Counted from the stretch's first letter, positions 42,781 through 53,717 are shown. The stretch: DNA of 64,000 bases from Pictodentalium vernedei (GCA_031216915.1 CM062294.1:32875128-32939127), one strand, 5' to 3'. Numbers and translations are program-made. Notes: a model not told the origin generated them from the sequence alone.

Positions 42781-42807
42781 TAAAAAAGTAAATTACTACC
42801 ACCTAAC

Positions 42808-43436
42808 CCTTTACCTAACATGAAAAGCAGACGACACTTGCAAACAAAATTCTTGAATAACTATTTTTTTTCATTTTTTGTCTCAAAAACATAGGTTATG
42901 ACCCCCTCATTGGAACGAGCTCATCGAGCTCGTTCCAATGAGGGGTCATAACCTATGTTTTTGAGACAAAAAATGAAAAAATAAAAATAATGAAAATTAA
43001 TAGGTGATTTTTACCTGCGTCTCCAGCGGCAGAGCAGGTCTAGTAACCGCTCGACTCCCTCCGTCCGTCAGTCCGTCCAAAACACTTCTTCCGTCAAAAT
43101 TTTCTTGGCTTCTATGGAAGGGAATGATTTTATATTTGGTCTGCAGCTTCATAATGATGAGTTGTATCGTGTATCTAATTTTCAGATCTGCTGTGCAGCG
43201 ACTTCCTGTTTGACGATACTTTGAAATTTGACTGTACTCACTGAACATTGAAATTTTTCGTCACTCTTTTCTCGGCTTTTATGCGACGGATTCATTCAAT
43301 ATTTCACCTGGAGCTTGATAATGTTGAGTTGTGTCGTGTATGCAATAATCAATTGCATGCAGCGACGCAGGTCCAGACCTGGTATTGGTCTTGTTTAGAA
43401 TAGCGCTTGCCGGTTTTGGCCGTTACGTTGGGTAAA
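42808..43436. mobile_element. TTAA-B MITE interrupted near its right end
   Basis: CCCTTTACCTAACATGAAAA to TTACGTTGGGTAAAGGG TTAA. The core is a near-perfect palindrome at about 42873-42978 (CATAGGTTATGACCCCCTCA to GAGCTCATCGAGCTC). About 375 bp from ACCTGCGTCTCCAGCGGC to CTGGTATTGGTCTTG is inserted before AGAATAGCGC. Confidence 0.88.
43016..43392. mobile_element. Unclassified insert in B MITE
   Basis: Starts ACCTGCGTCTCCAGCGGC. Near its right side GCAGCGACGCAGGTCC has GACGCAGGT as the complement of the start, so the ends are inverted. It carries (GTCC)n words and an internal repeat (CAGCTTCATAATGATGAGTTGT, then GAGCTTGATAATGTTGAGTT). Confidence 0.5.
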
Positions 43437-43444
43437 GGGTTAAC

Positions 43445-43655
43445 AAACTTGTAACCCTATACAGCCTCAATACATCCAATAGAAATATTTTTTTCTATTA
43501 TCTCTATGAGCTCTGTCAGACAAGATTTAATAGAATAAATGCTAATTTTGTCACTAGAATCTAGGAAAATGGCGATGTTCCAGTTAATTGATTATGCTTG
43601 ATAATTATATATTTTTCACAGGCAAATTGGCTGTTCAGTTAACAGGCTTTACTGT
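43445..43655. mobile_element. TA-P MITE, left half lost
   Basis: Shares TCTATTATCTCTATGAGCTC and TGTCAGACAAGATTTAATAG with the P core, and the right end ACAGGCTTTACTG plus TA. Confidence 0.7.
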
Positions 43656-43856
43656 AGTACAATTTGCTTTTCATGGACATCATGAAGATGACTGATTTTA
43701 GGAGTGGGGGAAGGGGGCAGGATTAAGTTCAATTTGTCCCGACTGCCATGACTCAACTCCTGAATGATAAAATATACTGACTGCATCATCAAGAAGGCAT
43801 GCCTTGATGAATATACATACAGGTGGAATATTTGTTGGTCATGATCATAGTTTAAC

Positions 43857-45200
43857 AGGGCTCCCGTGGGGCCTTGGATTCAAGGCATAGCCTTGAAATT
43901 GACTAAGGCTCATTCAAGACCTTGAAATCCTGGAAAATGTGCCGGGAGGCCTTGAATAATCATGAAATAAAAGTGCTTATGAAGCACATAATCATAACTA
44001 TATATATACAGAACGACACACGCACGTCAATGGGTTAATCGATATGGCAGGGGCACAGTGGCTCAGTTGGTAGAGGTGCAGGCTGCAAGCCGAGAGGTCC
44101 TCGGTTTGAATCCCACCTGTGGCAACCGCATTGTGTCCTTGGGCAAGACACTTCACCCCCATTGCCTTGCCCACATGGGGACACAGTGACGTTGTGTACT
44201 AAGGCATACTGCACATCGATGGTGTACCTGTCTTCAACCAATGCTAACCCTGCTTGTGTGGAGTTGGTATGTTGGGGAGTTGACAGTTGCTTGCCATTGC
44301 TCGGTGGTTCTCTCTGGGTACTTCCTTCACCCGTAAAACTGTCACGGTCATGGTTAGCCATTGTGCAGAAATATGTGACCTTAAACACTAATAAATAAAT
44401 ATATCGATATGGCACAAGTGCCAGCACAGAAGGATAAAACGAGAGGCCATATCAATTAACCCATTCACAAGCATGTGTGTTTTTCTGTGTTTATTACACG
44501 TCTTCACATCTATAAAAACAATTATAAGAAGGACACTCAGCAATTCATTTGACAACTATAAACAGAAACAACACATTTTATCGCCAAACAAATTTGCGAG
44601 GGGTACCCTGTTACTGTTTCGTCCCCTGAGTTCCATGGTACCCCGTTACTGTTTCGTCCCCTGAGTTCCAATGTGTTCTATGTGCCTACTGGCACATAGA
44701 ACACATTGGAACTCAGGGGACGATTTTTAGCTATCGCAACTGATTCAATTGTAATTGTGTTGCACTATTTGTAGAAAATTCCAGCGAAATTTCTTTTCTA
44801 TTTAAAAATAGTCCATCAATGATTTCTTTTCTGCACATATGTGCGGAACAGATTTTCATTTTCTGCATGGCTTAATGTTGCTGTAGATGAGGATTTCAAA
44901 GAACAGGCATGCAATAAAATTTTAAAAGCCAGATTTTGTGAAGGCCTCACAATTGTCAAATTCAAGAATTTTCAAAGCCTTGCATTCACTAGTCCTAACT
45001 AGGGCTCTCTGGTTATTACTCCCACTCCCTTTAAGGGAAGTGGGAGGAGGAGATAATGACCAGAGGGCTCTAGTTATGACTAGTGAATGCAATGCCTTTA
45101 AAATCCTTGAATTTGACAATTGTGAGGCCTTGAAAAATGATGAAATATATCATGAAATGGCCTTGAATAGCCTTGAATTTTATCAGTCCTTGCCTGCAGG
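43857..45200. repeat. Composite with CCTTGAA-rich ends, a SINE and a large palindrome
   Basis: The left end CAGGGCTCCCGTGGGGCCTT and right part CCTTGAATAGCCTTGAATTT are rich in CCTTGAA words. 44935-45130 is a palindrome with ~90-bp arms (GGCCTCACAATTGTCAAATT, then CTAGGGCTCTCTGG) around CCCTTTAAGGG. 44654-44720 is another (CGTCCCCTGAGTTCCAATGT). hAT-like by its first bases, but no 8-bp duplication was confirmed. Confidence 0.45.
44050..44402 (+). mobile_element. tRNA-type SINE, well preserved
   Basis: Flanked by a perfect 12-bp duplication ATCGATATGGCA (44038-44049, 44403-44414). Head AGTGGCTCAGTTGGTAGAGG, then GCAGGCTGCAAGCCGAGAGG, with B-box CGGTTTGAATCCC. Body TTGTGTCCTTGGGCAAGACA. Tail AGCCATTGTGCAGAAATATG. 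Confidence 0.93.
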
Positions 45201-45376
45201 AATCTTGTTTTAAAAAATCAGGAAATTTGTTTGCGACTAAATACATGTAGTACATGGACTTCCCATTTTCTTATCTAATTAACACTTACAATATGGCCGC
45301 CATGGACTGGTCAGTTTCCATGGGTGGGCAATATTTGCATGGACACAATAATATTAGATTCCAAGCCCTACATGTA

Positions 45377-45803
45377 CCATATTTACTCTATGTATTGGGA
45401 CACTCTATGATTTGGGACACACATTTTTTCCAGAAAACTATATTTTTTTTATGCTCCAAAGTTTGGGACATTCAGGAGATTTGTTTCCAGTTGGCCCGTC
45501 GCTAGTAGCAGACGACACTCATAAAAAAAAATTCTTGAGTAACTAAAAATTTTCATTTTTTGCTTCCAAAACATAGCTTATGTGCTCGTTCCAATGAGGG
45601 ATCGCTATGTTTTGGAAGCAAAAAATGAAAATATAAAAAAAATTGGACGGCGATTTTCGTATATAGTGATGGAAAACGAATCACACACAACTTTATTCAG
45701 CATCAAATCAAGACCAGGCTCTGTTCTTTCCCCATTTTCTAAGAATTGGGACACCTGTGAAAATAATTATTTTTAGCTGTCCCAAAACATAGAGTAAATA
45801 CGG
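45377..45803. mobile_element. TA-C MITE, copy 3, core partly deleted
   Basis: CCATATTTACTCTATGTATT to CATAGAGTAAATACGG, flanked by TA. The palindrome has lost part of one arm: CATAGCTTATG runs straight into TGCTCGTTCCAATGAGGGAT. Confidence 0.9.
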
Positions 45804-46060
45804 TAGTTATAGGAATGATCATCAAAAATGGTACAACCCGGTGCTTCGTTAAGTAAAATTTTGCTGATGATGATTTTTATTACCAGGTAAATGCATGTGT
45901 GGACATCACTGCCCATGCGTAGATTATGACCAGTTGACAGTGACTGTACTGTACCAGATTCAAAATTGGCCACAGACCTCTGTTTGTATGAGACCAGCTG
46001 TGAGGGTGCCACAAGTCAAAGCAGCAAAAGTGGCTCTGTACCGAAAGCTAGTATACTTAA
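45804..46060. other. No gene seen
   Basis: Apparently single-copy sequence, no supported exon. Confidence 0.5.
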
Positions 46061-46075
46061 GGCATAGTTGAAGCA

Positions 46076-46232
46076 GGGTTGCAGTCATAGCTAACAGCAC
46101 ATATAAGGCATACATACAACATTACCTCATCTGTGCCTCCAGTAGCAAAGAGTGGGTTGCAGTCATAGCTAACAGCACATATAAGGCATACATACAACAT
46201 TACCTCATCTGTGCCTCCAGTAGCAAAGAGGC
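46076..46232. repeat. Tandem duplication of ~75 bp
   Basis: GGGTTGCAGTCATAGCTAAC to CTCCAGTAGCAAAGAG occurs twice back to back with almost no differences. Confidence 0.9.
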
Positions 46233-46550
46233 AAACAACCTCAGTACTACTGCACTTCACTTTGATATACATTTCTATTACAGCAGTAATAGTGAAGTGT
46301 GCTTGAAGCATGAATGCAGCATGTTCCAATTATTTAAATTAAGTCCTCATGTATACTGCAGCCAATTATGCAAATTAAGGCCTCCTGTATACTGCTCAGG
46401 CAGTGATTAGGTATACATGTACTTAAAAGCAGGAGGGATTTATTACTGAGGTAGTTTTGCAGTATAGGTGACGTTGTGATGCAGTATATTTCTGAGATGA
46501 TACTACAGCACAGGTAAGGTAGTGATACAGTCTACTACTGAGACAGTATT
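46233..46550. other. No gene seen; GCAGTAT-rich words
   Basis: Loose repeats of GCAGTATA and TACTGAGG(T/A)AGT. Nothing else recognised. Confidence 0.5.
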
Positions 46551-46561
46551 GCAGCATAGAT

Positions 46562-46932
46562 TAGGCCACACAAAGTAAATCTTCTGTTTCTCAGGCCATT
46601 ATTTGTAAAATTGCATGCGAGCGAGCGTTTTTTTATTTTATTTTTTATTTCTGTAATTATTTCTTTGCCATCAAAAGTTCATGCTCTTGGTTTATGTTTT
46701 AGGTCTCATAATGTATGTAATAGCATTGGTGGTGGTGTATTTCGTCCCTGAGAGCAAGAAGGCTTTGCAATGCTAAAGCATTGCAAAGCCTTCTTGCACT
46801 CAAGGGACAAATTTATCAATTTTTTTAACTTGGGTAAAATATTAGACATAAACCATTTAATAAAAAGAGAGCATGTGGCCGCCAAAAGGACCATGCGGAA
46901 GGGCCTGAGAAAGAGATTTTTATTTTTTTAGG
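46562..46932. mobile_element. Palindromic MITE with AGGCCACACAAAG end, copy 1
   Basis: Left AGGCCACACAAAGTAAATCT then TTCTCAGGCC; right GGCCTGAGAAAGAGATTTTT to AGGCCTTA, inverted. The core hairpin GAAGGCTTTGCAATGCTAAA with its complement at about 46759-46796 is nearly perfect. The same element is at 52448. AGGCC ends suggest hAT, but no target duplication was fixed. Confidence 0.75.
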
Positions 46933-47147
46933 CCTTAGAGCTGTAATTGCAGTCAATTCCTGAAGCAGCATTGCAGCATACTGGTAGGGGAAGTATTACT
47001 GCAGCATATGATCATAAAGAAAATTGATATCTAAAACTCCAATCGAGACGAAAATGTTCTGACTGGAAAATTATTGGAGGGGAGGAGTGTTGAACAGCTG
47101 GCACCCCCCCCCCCCTCAACCCCTGCCCCTCTATGGTCCTGTTAATT
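46933..47147. other. No gene seen; poly-C tract
   Basis: Includes a C run at about 47104-47115. Confidence 0.5.
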
Positions 47148-47151
47148 TTAA

Positions 47152-47316
47152 CACTCTGGTATCAAAATTTCAGCGTGTAAATTTTTCTCAAATGCGACTA
47201 GGAATTTAAGCAATTCTGTCTTGTTTGTCACAGAATGAATTGGTTGAATTTCTAGTTGTATTATGGGAAGAGTTTGTGAGTTAAGTTTCAGTATTTTAAC
47301 ATCAGTGTAAAGAGGA
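47152..47316. mobile_element. TTAA-D MITE with damaged core
   Basis: TTAA (47148-47151) CACTCTGGTATCAAAATT to TTTTAACATCAGTGTAAAGAGGA TTAA. Only TCTTGTTTGTCACAG of the core remains, and the second arm is missing. Confidence 0.75.
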
Positions 47317-47388
47317 TTAAATGGTACATGTATTAGTTTTTCTTATGGTGTATTGTTATGGAGCAAAATAGTCCCTTACAGGGTTTCG

Positions 47389-48351
47389 CAAATTGTGACA
47401 ACGGTCGTTTCATTCCTGTGACGTTCTTGCAAATGCTTGTTAAGGAGACCCATTTACCATTCCCGCAAAAATATAAGCATTTTTTCATCAGATAAAATTT
47501 AAAAAAATTAGATTAATTTTAGAGCTGAAACGATTAAAGGGTTTTCTTGATCAATTAATTGCATGGATTAACTGATTAATCACTTGCCCTAATAGGTAGC
47601 TGAATAATTGCCGTACCTTTGATGATTTATATAATTAAAACTTTACTCAACGTAATGGACAAAAACAGCCTGTGCCATATACAAAAATGTCCATTCAAAT
47701 TTTATTATGTTTTCAATTTTTGTCTCAAAACATAGCTTATGACCCCTCATTGGAATGAGCTCATTCCAATGAGGGGTTATAAGCTATGTTTTTGAGACAA
47801 ACATTGAAAATTTTTAGTAATTCAAGAATTTCTTGAGCAAGTATCGTCTGCTACCGCATTTGGTGAAGGTTTGAGAACGACCATTTCCAGCTACTGATAC
47901 AGTATAATGATCATGCAAGTGAACAAGTATGTCAGCATGTAACTGGCATGCGTTACTCTGTCTCATATAATTGATGTGAGCCAGTGTGACAACGATTGTC
48001 TGTTTTGGAGCAAGTTTGTTCCTTTGTTGACCCATATAATACCATAGTTCAAAAGTAACGGTTAACCGATCAATTACTTTTTTTATCGATCAAGACGTTG
48101 ATCATTAGTTAGTCGATTAATCGGTTAGCTGTATCAGTTCTAATTAATTTCTATAAACATAATTACTACAATAGCCTTTGATGTGGTGATTGAACAATCT
48201 AACGATCTATGTATTTGAAGATAAATAAGCATAATTCATGTGATTAAGACACATGTTGGAAATGGGTCCCGCAAAAAATAAATGGGTCCTGCAAAAAATA
48301 TTTGCGGGCCCCAAAAATGGGTCCCGCAAAAAATAAATTTGCGAAACCCTG
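47389..48351. mobile_element. hAT-4-like element containing hAT-2 and B
   Basis: Ends CAGGGTTTCGCAAATTGTGA and AAATTTGCGAAACCCTG are inverted. GGGTCCCGCAAAAAATAAAT-type repeats lie inside the right end. The flanks are themselves a duplication (CTTATGGTGTATTGTTATGG before, CTTATGAAGTATTGTTATGA after), so the exact target duplication is unclear. A hAT-2 copy is nested at 47520-48142. Confidence 0.7.
47520..48142. mobile_element. hAT-2 MITE, copy 2, with nested B MITE
   Basis: TAGAGCTGAAACGATTAAAG to GGTTAGCTGTATCAGTTCTA. A perfect 8-bp duplication ATTAATTT lies at 47512-47519 and 48143-48150. Inverted relative to the copy at 10904. A B MITE (about 47640-47872) sits at the same internal position. 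Confidence 0.92.
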
Positions 48352-48464
48352 CCTTATGAAGTATTGTTATGAAGTGATAGTCCCTTGAGATCTTCCCCAC
48401 CTACACATTGGTGGCTTTTCATTATTTTGGGTTGGAAAGTTTTGCATCATGCTCAAACTCGGCT

Positions 48465-49250
48465 AGCAGGACTTGAGATCATGCAGGTTATATCAATATT
48501 GGTTGAAAATATACTGGGGCACCTGTTGAACTTCTCAGTATTCTAACTGATGCAACCAAGCAAGTCATCAATACAGTAGAATCCTTTTAATTGAATATCC
48601 ATTTTGCCAGTGAAAATTATTCAATTAACAGGAGTCTACAATTAACAGGGATTTGGTCAGTGTCTTGTGTTCTGGAGGTAAACTGAGCATTTATTCTATT
48701 ATATCTTGTTTGACAGAGCTCATAGAGCTCTGTCAAACAAGATATAATAGAATAAATGTCTGTATTGGATGTATGAGACCAAAAACGTGGATAAATAAGG
48801 GGAATTTGGTGCGTGTCACAGCAATTTTTTCGACATATTACAAAAATTTATATACAATTAACAGGAGTTTACTCTACAACCCATATGCAATTAATAGATC
48901 ATATTTGTACTGAAGGTATGGTAAATGGTTTTGTTTTTTGAAAATGATATTCAATTGACAGGGATATACAATTAAGAGATATCCAATTAAGTGGACTCCA
49001 CTGCATTGCTTGATGACATATTGAAATAAGGCTATCAGAGCTTCAGATCATACAGGTAAAATTGATATTGGTTGAAGATATACTGGGGGGTACCTGTTTA
49101 ACTTCTCAATAACTTAGCAGTATTCTAACTGAGGCAACCAAGCAGGTCATATCGATATTGGTTGAAGGCATATTGAAATAAGGCTATCAGGCCTTGAGAT
49201 CATGCAAGTTATATTGATACTGGTTGAAGGTATACTGTTCTACCTTATTT
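48465..49250. repeat. ~150-bp degenerate tandem repeat split by a P MITE
   Basis: Units share AAATAAGGCTATCAG, CTTGAGATCATGCAGGTTAT, TATTGGTTGAAG and TTCTAACTGA(T/G)GCAACCAAG. The P element at 48574-49003 interrupts it. Confidence 0.7.
48574..49003. mobile_element. TA-P MITE, full length
   Basis: TA (48572-48573) CAGTAGAATCCTTTTAATTG to AAGTGGACTCCACTG, right target decayed to CA. The core at 48690-48758 has 33-nt arms: CATTTATTCTATTATATCTT then GTTTGACAGAGCTC, spacer ATA, and the complement. Confidence 0.92.
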
Positions 49251-49351
49251 CTATGAGAGCAAGTGTTGAAACGATTAGTCAACTAGTTGTTGTCGACAAT
49301 GATTTTTTGTTAGCTCACTTGACATAGTACATAATGAGGAAAATTCTTTAA

Positions 49352-49658
49352 TTGGTTGAGTGCCAGAATCCACTATCAGGGTTCCACTGAAAAGTGCTGA
49401 AGGCCACTATGGTGGCGTTATACTGTTTGCAATAATTGTTGTTGTCTCAGCCCTGGAAGAAAAAAAGAGTTCTACAAAATTGTTTTGTTACAATTTATTG
49501 GAGAGAACTCACTGGCTCTCTCCAATAAATTGCAACAAAACAATTATTATGAGCAACATCTTGCTAATTTAAGGCTCTTTTTGCAGCAGTGTGATATCTT
49601 TGAAAAAAAATACTTTCATTACAGATGACCATTGAAAAGTAATTTGGCACCCTATCAG
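49352..49658. mobile_element. TTAA-E MITE (first of an E-A-E run)
   Basis: TTAA (49348-49351) TTGGTTGAGTGCCAGAATCC to TTTGGCACCCTATCAG, then TTAA 49659-49662 shared with the next A element. Core TTTATTGGAGAGAACTCACT and GGCTCTCTCCAATAAATTG. Confidence 0.88.
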
Positions 49659-49662
49659 TTAA

Positions 49663-50582
49663 CCGTTTACCTAACGAATCGCACGAATCCGCCCGCGTAA
49701 TTTGCAAACTGAGCAGTTGAAAAAAAATAAATTTTTAAAAATATTTCAACAAAACCATATCATGTGACCCCCTCATTGGAACGAGCTTGATGGGGTCATT
49801 CCAATGAGTGGTCACATGATATGGTTTTGTTGAAATTTTTGGAAAAAATTTTAAAAATAGTATTTAAAATCTAATATATAAATGCGAATGTCTGTATCTA
49901 TATATCTCTCTATCTATCTTTGTTCCGGGTGAACTCCTCCGTTTCTTGAGCGATCAATCTCAAATTGTCTACACGGGGGTAATTCGTCCCTGCGAATAAC
50001 ATGGGATGGGTACAGTGCCCATGTGGGGTGACCTTGACCTTGAAATTGATGACCTTGACCTTTTATTTCGAAAACAGCTGGGCCGATCGGGCTAAAATTT
50101 CATATGTGCAGGTATATTGACCCATTGATCATTTTGACTTCATCGGGGTGCCCGTGCGGGGTGACCTTCATCTTGAAATTAATGAGCTTGACCTTTTATT
50201 TCTTAAACGGCTGGGCCGATCAGGCTGAAATTTCATATGTGTGGGTATATTGATCCATCGATCATTTTGACTTTATCGGGGTATCCATGCAGGATGACCT
50301 TGACCTTGAAATTGGTGACCTTGACCTTTTATTTCGAAAACGGACGGGCCGGTCGGGCTAAAATTTCATATGTGCGGGTTTATTGACCCATCGATCATTT
50401 TGACTTTATTGGGTTGCCCGTGCAGGGTGACCTTGACCTTGACCTTGAAGTTGGTGACCTTGACCTTCTGTTTCAAAAATGGCTGATTTTACCATCTTCT
50501 CTCGTACAACGCCAGGTATCACCCGCTAGTATAATATATATTTAAAATATTTAATTTTGATATTCTCTGCGTTGGGTAACGA
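49663..50582. mobile_element. TTAA-A MITE (middle of an E-A-E run) with Helitron
   Basis: CCGTTTACCTAACGAATCGC directly follows the TTAA shared with E. The right end CTCTGCGTTGGGTAACGA is followed by ATTA, in the TTAA position, and another E. The core is AACCATATCATGTGACCCCC to GGAACGAGCTTGATGGGGTC. The Helitron lies at 49870-50529. Confidence 0.88.
49870..50529 (+). mobile_element. Short non-autonomous Helitron, copy 2, ends defined
   Basis: It starts TCTAATATATAAATGCGAAT and ends GGTATCACCCGCTAG between A (49869) and T (50530), as Helitrons do, with a short hairpin near the 3' end. The A MITE continues on both sides. Three to four internal units of about 125 bp (TGACCTTGACCTTTTATTTC, AAATTTCATATGTGCGGGTA) have decayed unevenly. 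No Rep/Hel protein. Confidence 0.85.
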
Positions 50583-50586
50583 ATTA

Positions 50587-50897
50587 GCTGGTAGAGTGGT
50601 AAATTATTTTTCAGAGGTTATTTGTGATGCGAGTATTTTTTTTTTAGAAGATACCATAGAACCAGTGAGGGAAGTTTTAGATTAGCAAGATGTTCTTCAT
50701 AAATGATTGTTTTCTTATAATTTATTAAACAGTGCCTGTTGACACTCTCCAATAAATCGTAATAAAACAGTTTTAAACAAATATCTTTTTCTTCTGCTGA
50801 ATAAACAACCGATATAATGCGTACAGAGTAAAGCCACTAAAGTGGCTTTCAGTACTTTGTAACAGAGTCATGATAGTGGCTCCTGGCAGTTAACCAG
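50587..50897. mobile_element. TTAA-E MITE (last of an E-A-E run)
   Basis: GCTGGTAGAGTGGTAAATTA follows ATTA. The right end is CTGGCAGTTAACCAG then TTAA (50898-50901). Core AATTTATTAAACAGTGCCTG and GACACTCTCCAATAAATCG. Confidence 0.82.
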
Positions 50898-50952
50898 TTA
50901 AGAATCCTTTTATTCAGATTCGCCACTCAGAATCTTTTAATATTTAGTTTAA

Positions 50953-51147
50953 GCCTCTACACTCTGATTTCAAAATACGAATATTTCAAGCCACAAAATC
51001 TTCCCATAATATTTACCCAATTCAGTCTTGTTTGACAGAGCTCAATGAGCTCTGTCAAACAAGATTAAATTGGTTAATTTTCATGTTGCATTATGGAAAA
51101 AAAATTCATGTTGAAATTTTGGATTTTCGCCATCAGTCTGCAGAGGG
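50953..51147. mobile_element. TTAA-D MITE
   Basis: TTAA (50949-50952) GCCTCTACACTCTGATTTCA to GCCATCAGTCTGCAGAGGG TTAA (51148-51151). Core GTCTTGTTTGACAGAGCTCA and its complement. Confidence 0.9.
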
Positions 51148-51151
51148 TTAA

Positions 51152-52440
51152 ACAATATTTATTCAATAGAGAATATTACATGTTAAAGCTGACAAATGCA
51201 AAAAACAGTAAACAATAAAACACAGTGTAACATATATCAAAATTATAATAGACATTGAGTACTGTAGGGATTTGACAGTAATCGTATAGCTTATTCGGGT
51301 CATCTCCCAAGGCTCTTGAATAAATAACTCATAAAGGGGGTATAAGAAATTGAATAGATCACAGTATCTGGTGGTCTGGACCCCTAATCGATCCCAAGTT
51401 GATCAATTACAAAATCAGTCACCCACTGCCCAAGATTATGCCCAGGTGGTGGGATGACCGATTCAATAATTAATCAACTTGGGATGGAATAATAACTTAA
51501 AAAGTATATAACTCTCCTGCGGACCCCCTTTTCAAATGATTTGGAATTCTAAAATTTGTTGACCTCTATAACCTTCATGTATCCCTCTTTATACATGACT
51601 GGAAGAATAAAATACTACCCAGGTCATTTGATAATTCATGTCAGGTACATAGAAGAAGGTATATTTTAATATTTGATGAATATCATGATTGGTGGTGCGA
51701 GATACAAATGTCTTCAAATGAAGCTGCTTATGGGAACCCAAATTTTAACTTGGTGAAATTTGAGGAAGACATTGTTTAATTTTCTTTTTCAGATCCACCA
51801 CTCCACTTTTCATATTTGGTATTAAAAATCCTAAGGGAGGTCAAATTCACTTTTGTTCAAATCAAGTTCCAAGTGTCTGAAATTTAACTTGTTGCAGAAT
51901 GGGAAATATTCTTGAAAAATATTTTTCAGAACCACCAATTGTTATCTCTTAAAATTTGGTATAGAACGTTGTGAGTGTGAATGTGTGTGGGGAGGGGGAG
52001 GGGAGGGGTGCAGGGTGTCAGCAGATTCAAGTTTGTTGAAATCAAATTCTTGCTGGATTCATGTGTAGACTGCCTGTGAGAGTCCATATTTGTGAGGAAT
52101 ATTATTCTTCAAAGGTCTTAGAATTCCAGGGACTCAAAAATTGGCCTTTTTGTAACGTTAATGAAATATCGGGATTTCCAAGCATGATTTCTGTGATAGC
52201 ATCTGGTTTCTAGAAAGATGAATGGTACACAAATGTGATGAAATTGGAATTCCTGGGTTCATATTTACATCAATGGTGTTTTATCAGATGCATGCTTCAG
52301 ATCCCCTGGGGCCTCTTGTTTAGTGAGTGAGTATGAGAGCAGTTGGAGGTTAAGTGGCGTGCTCTAGTTCATCGTACTTTCTGGGTTGTCAAATGCCATT
52401 AATAAACTCTTTTGTAGTATTTTTGAATGACTAAGATAAT
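51152..52440. repeat. No gene seen; foldback and degenerate mollusc-style repeat
   Basis: 51398-51492 is a foldback (ATCCCAAGTTGATCAATTAC against ATTAATCAACTTGGGAT). From about 51530 there are loose units with TCAAGTTTGTTGAAATCAAA, CATATTTGTGAGGAATATT and CTTCAGATCCACC words. They resemble degenerate repeats common in molluscan DNA, by general knowledge. Confidence 0.5.
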
Positions 52441-52447
52441 TTATTCA

Positions 52448-52856
52448 GGCCACACAAAGTAGATCTTATGTTTCTCAGGCCATTATTTGTAAAATTGCAT
52501 GCAGGCAAGCATTGTTTTTATTTTATTTTTTATTTCTGTAATTATTTCTTTGCCATCAAAAGTCCATGTTCTTGGTTTAGGTTTTAGGCCCCATAATTTA
52601 TGGAATAGCATGGGTGTTGGTGTATTTCATCCCTTGAGAGCGAGAAGGCTTTGCAATGCTAAAGCATTGCAAAGCCTTCTTGTACTCAAGGGACAAATTT
52701 TTCAATTTTTTTTAACTTGGGTAAAATATCAGACATGAACCATTTAATTTTTATTTTTTTTACGTTTTCATTGGTTATAAAAAGAGAGCATGTGGCAGCC
52801 AAAAGGACCATGCAGGAGGGCCTGAGAAGCAGATTTTTAATTTTTTTTGGCCTTAT
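52448..52856. mobile_element. Palindromic MITE with AGGCCACACAAAG end, copy 2
   Basis: AGGCCACACAAAGTAGATCT to GGCCTGAGAAGCAGATTTTT and TTTTTGGCCTTA. The core hairpin GAAGGCTTTGCAATGCTAAA and complement is at about 52646-52683. GTCCTTTTGGC/GCCAAAAGGAC words occur near the right. Confidence 0.75.
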
Positions 52857-53599
52857 CAGGAGGCAAAAAATTCCTTTATTAGTGTAATGTATTGTACAAT
52901 GCTGGTCTATTGTAGAATGTTGCAGTAAATGAGACATGCTGGGAATTTTCATTTTCTTCAGAAATGCTATCCCAAATCCAACCAAACTTGGCACAAATTA
53001 TCTTTGGAGGATACCACTCCAAGTTTGTTCACTAGAAATTGCTAACCCCTTAGGGCTGGGAGCACCCTAAAGCCCAAAATTCTTTTAATATAACTTCCTT
53101 TGGGGAATCAGATTCAAGTTTGTTGAAATCAAATCACTGAGTTCATATTTGGGCTTTATACAGGAGCCCAAATTTTAACTGCAATATGAGGAAAATTCTT
53201 GAAAAATCTTTTTCTTTAGTCCACCAGTCATAATCTTATGATATTTAGAATAGTACAGCATCTTTATGTGGGTCAGATACAAGTTTGTTGAAATCATGCC
53301 ACTAGGTTCATGTCTCCTTTTGTGAGCCCACATATTGACTTGGTGCAATGTGAGGAATATTCTTTAAAAAGCTTCCCCTTCTGATCCACCTGTCAGAATC
53401 TTTTGCTATTTGATACATCCAAAAGGAACGGGCAAAATTTTAATGCAAATCCTCGAATTGATTTGTATAAAGATTTGCCCAAATCTCCCAGGTACTCGAA
53501 TCTTAGTAGATTCACATAAAAAATACAATTTGGATTGATAATTTTATTCTGGAACACTTGTTACTCTCTGCCTTACAGCTATATCATGACTGCAATACA
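52857..53599. repeat. No gene seen; more degenerate repeat units
   Basis: ATACAAGTTTGTTGAAATCA, GGTTCATATTTGGGCT, AATTTTAACT and TGTGAGGAATATTCTT words continue the family seen at 51530-52320. Confidence 0.5.
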
Positions 53600-53690
53600 T
53601 AGCATTACTCGGTGGTTCTTGTCATGGTCATGATTAGCCATTGTGCATAAGTATATGACCTTAAACACCAATAAATAAATAAATAATTTG
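53600..53690 (+). mobile_element. SINE 3' fragment
   Basis: CTCGGTGGTTCTTGTCATGG, then ATGATTAGCCATTGTGCATA, then ACACCAATAAATAAATAAA. The head and most of the body are absent. Confidence 0.85.
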
Positions 53691-53717
53691 TTCATTCCTT
53701 GTGTTTTTCTATATATC

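Noticed and set aside
44050..44130. Functional tRNA genes at the SINE heads
   Set aside because: A- and B-boxes are present but no proper acceptor stem closes the structure, and the sequence runs into a SINE body.
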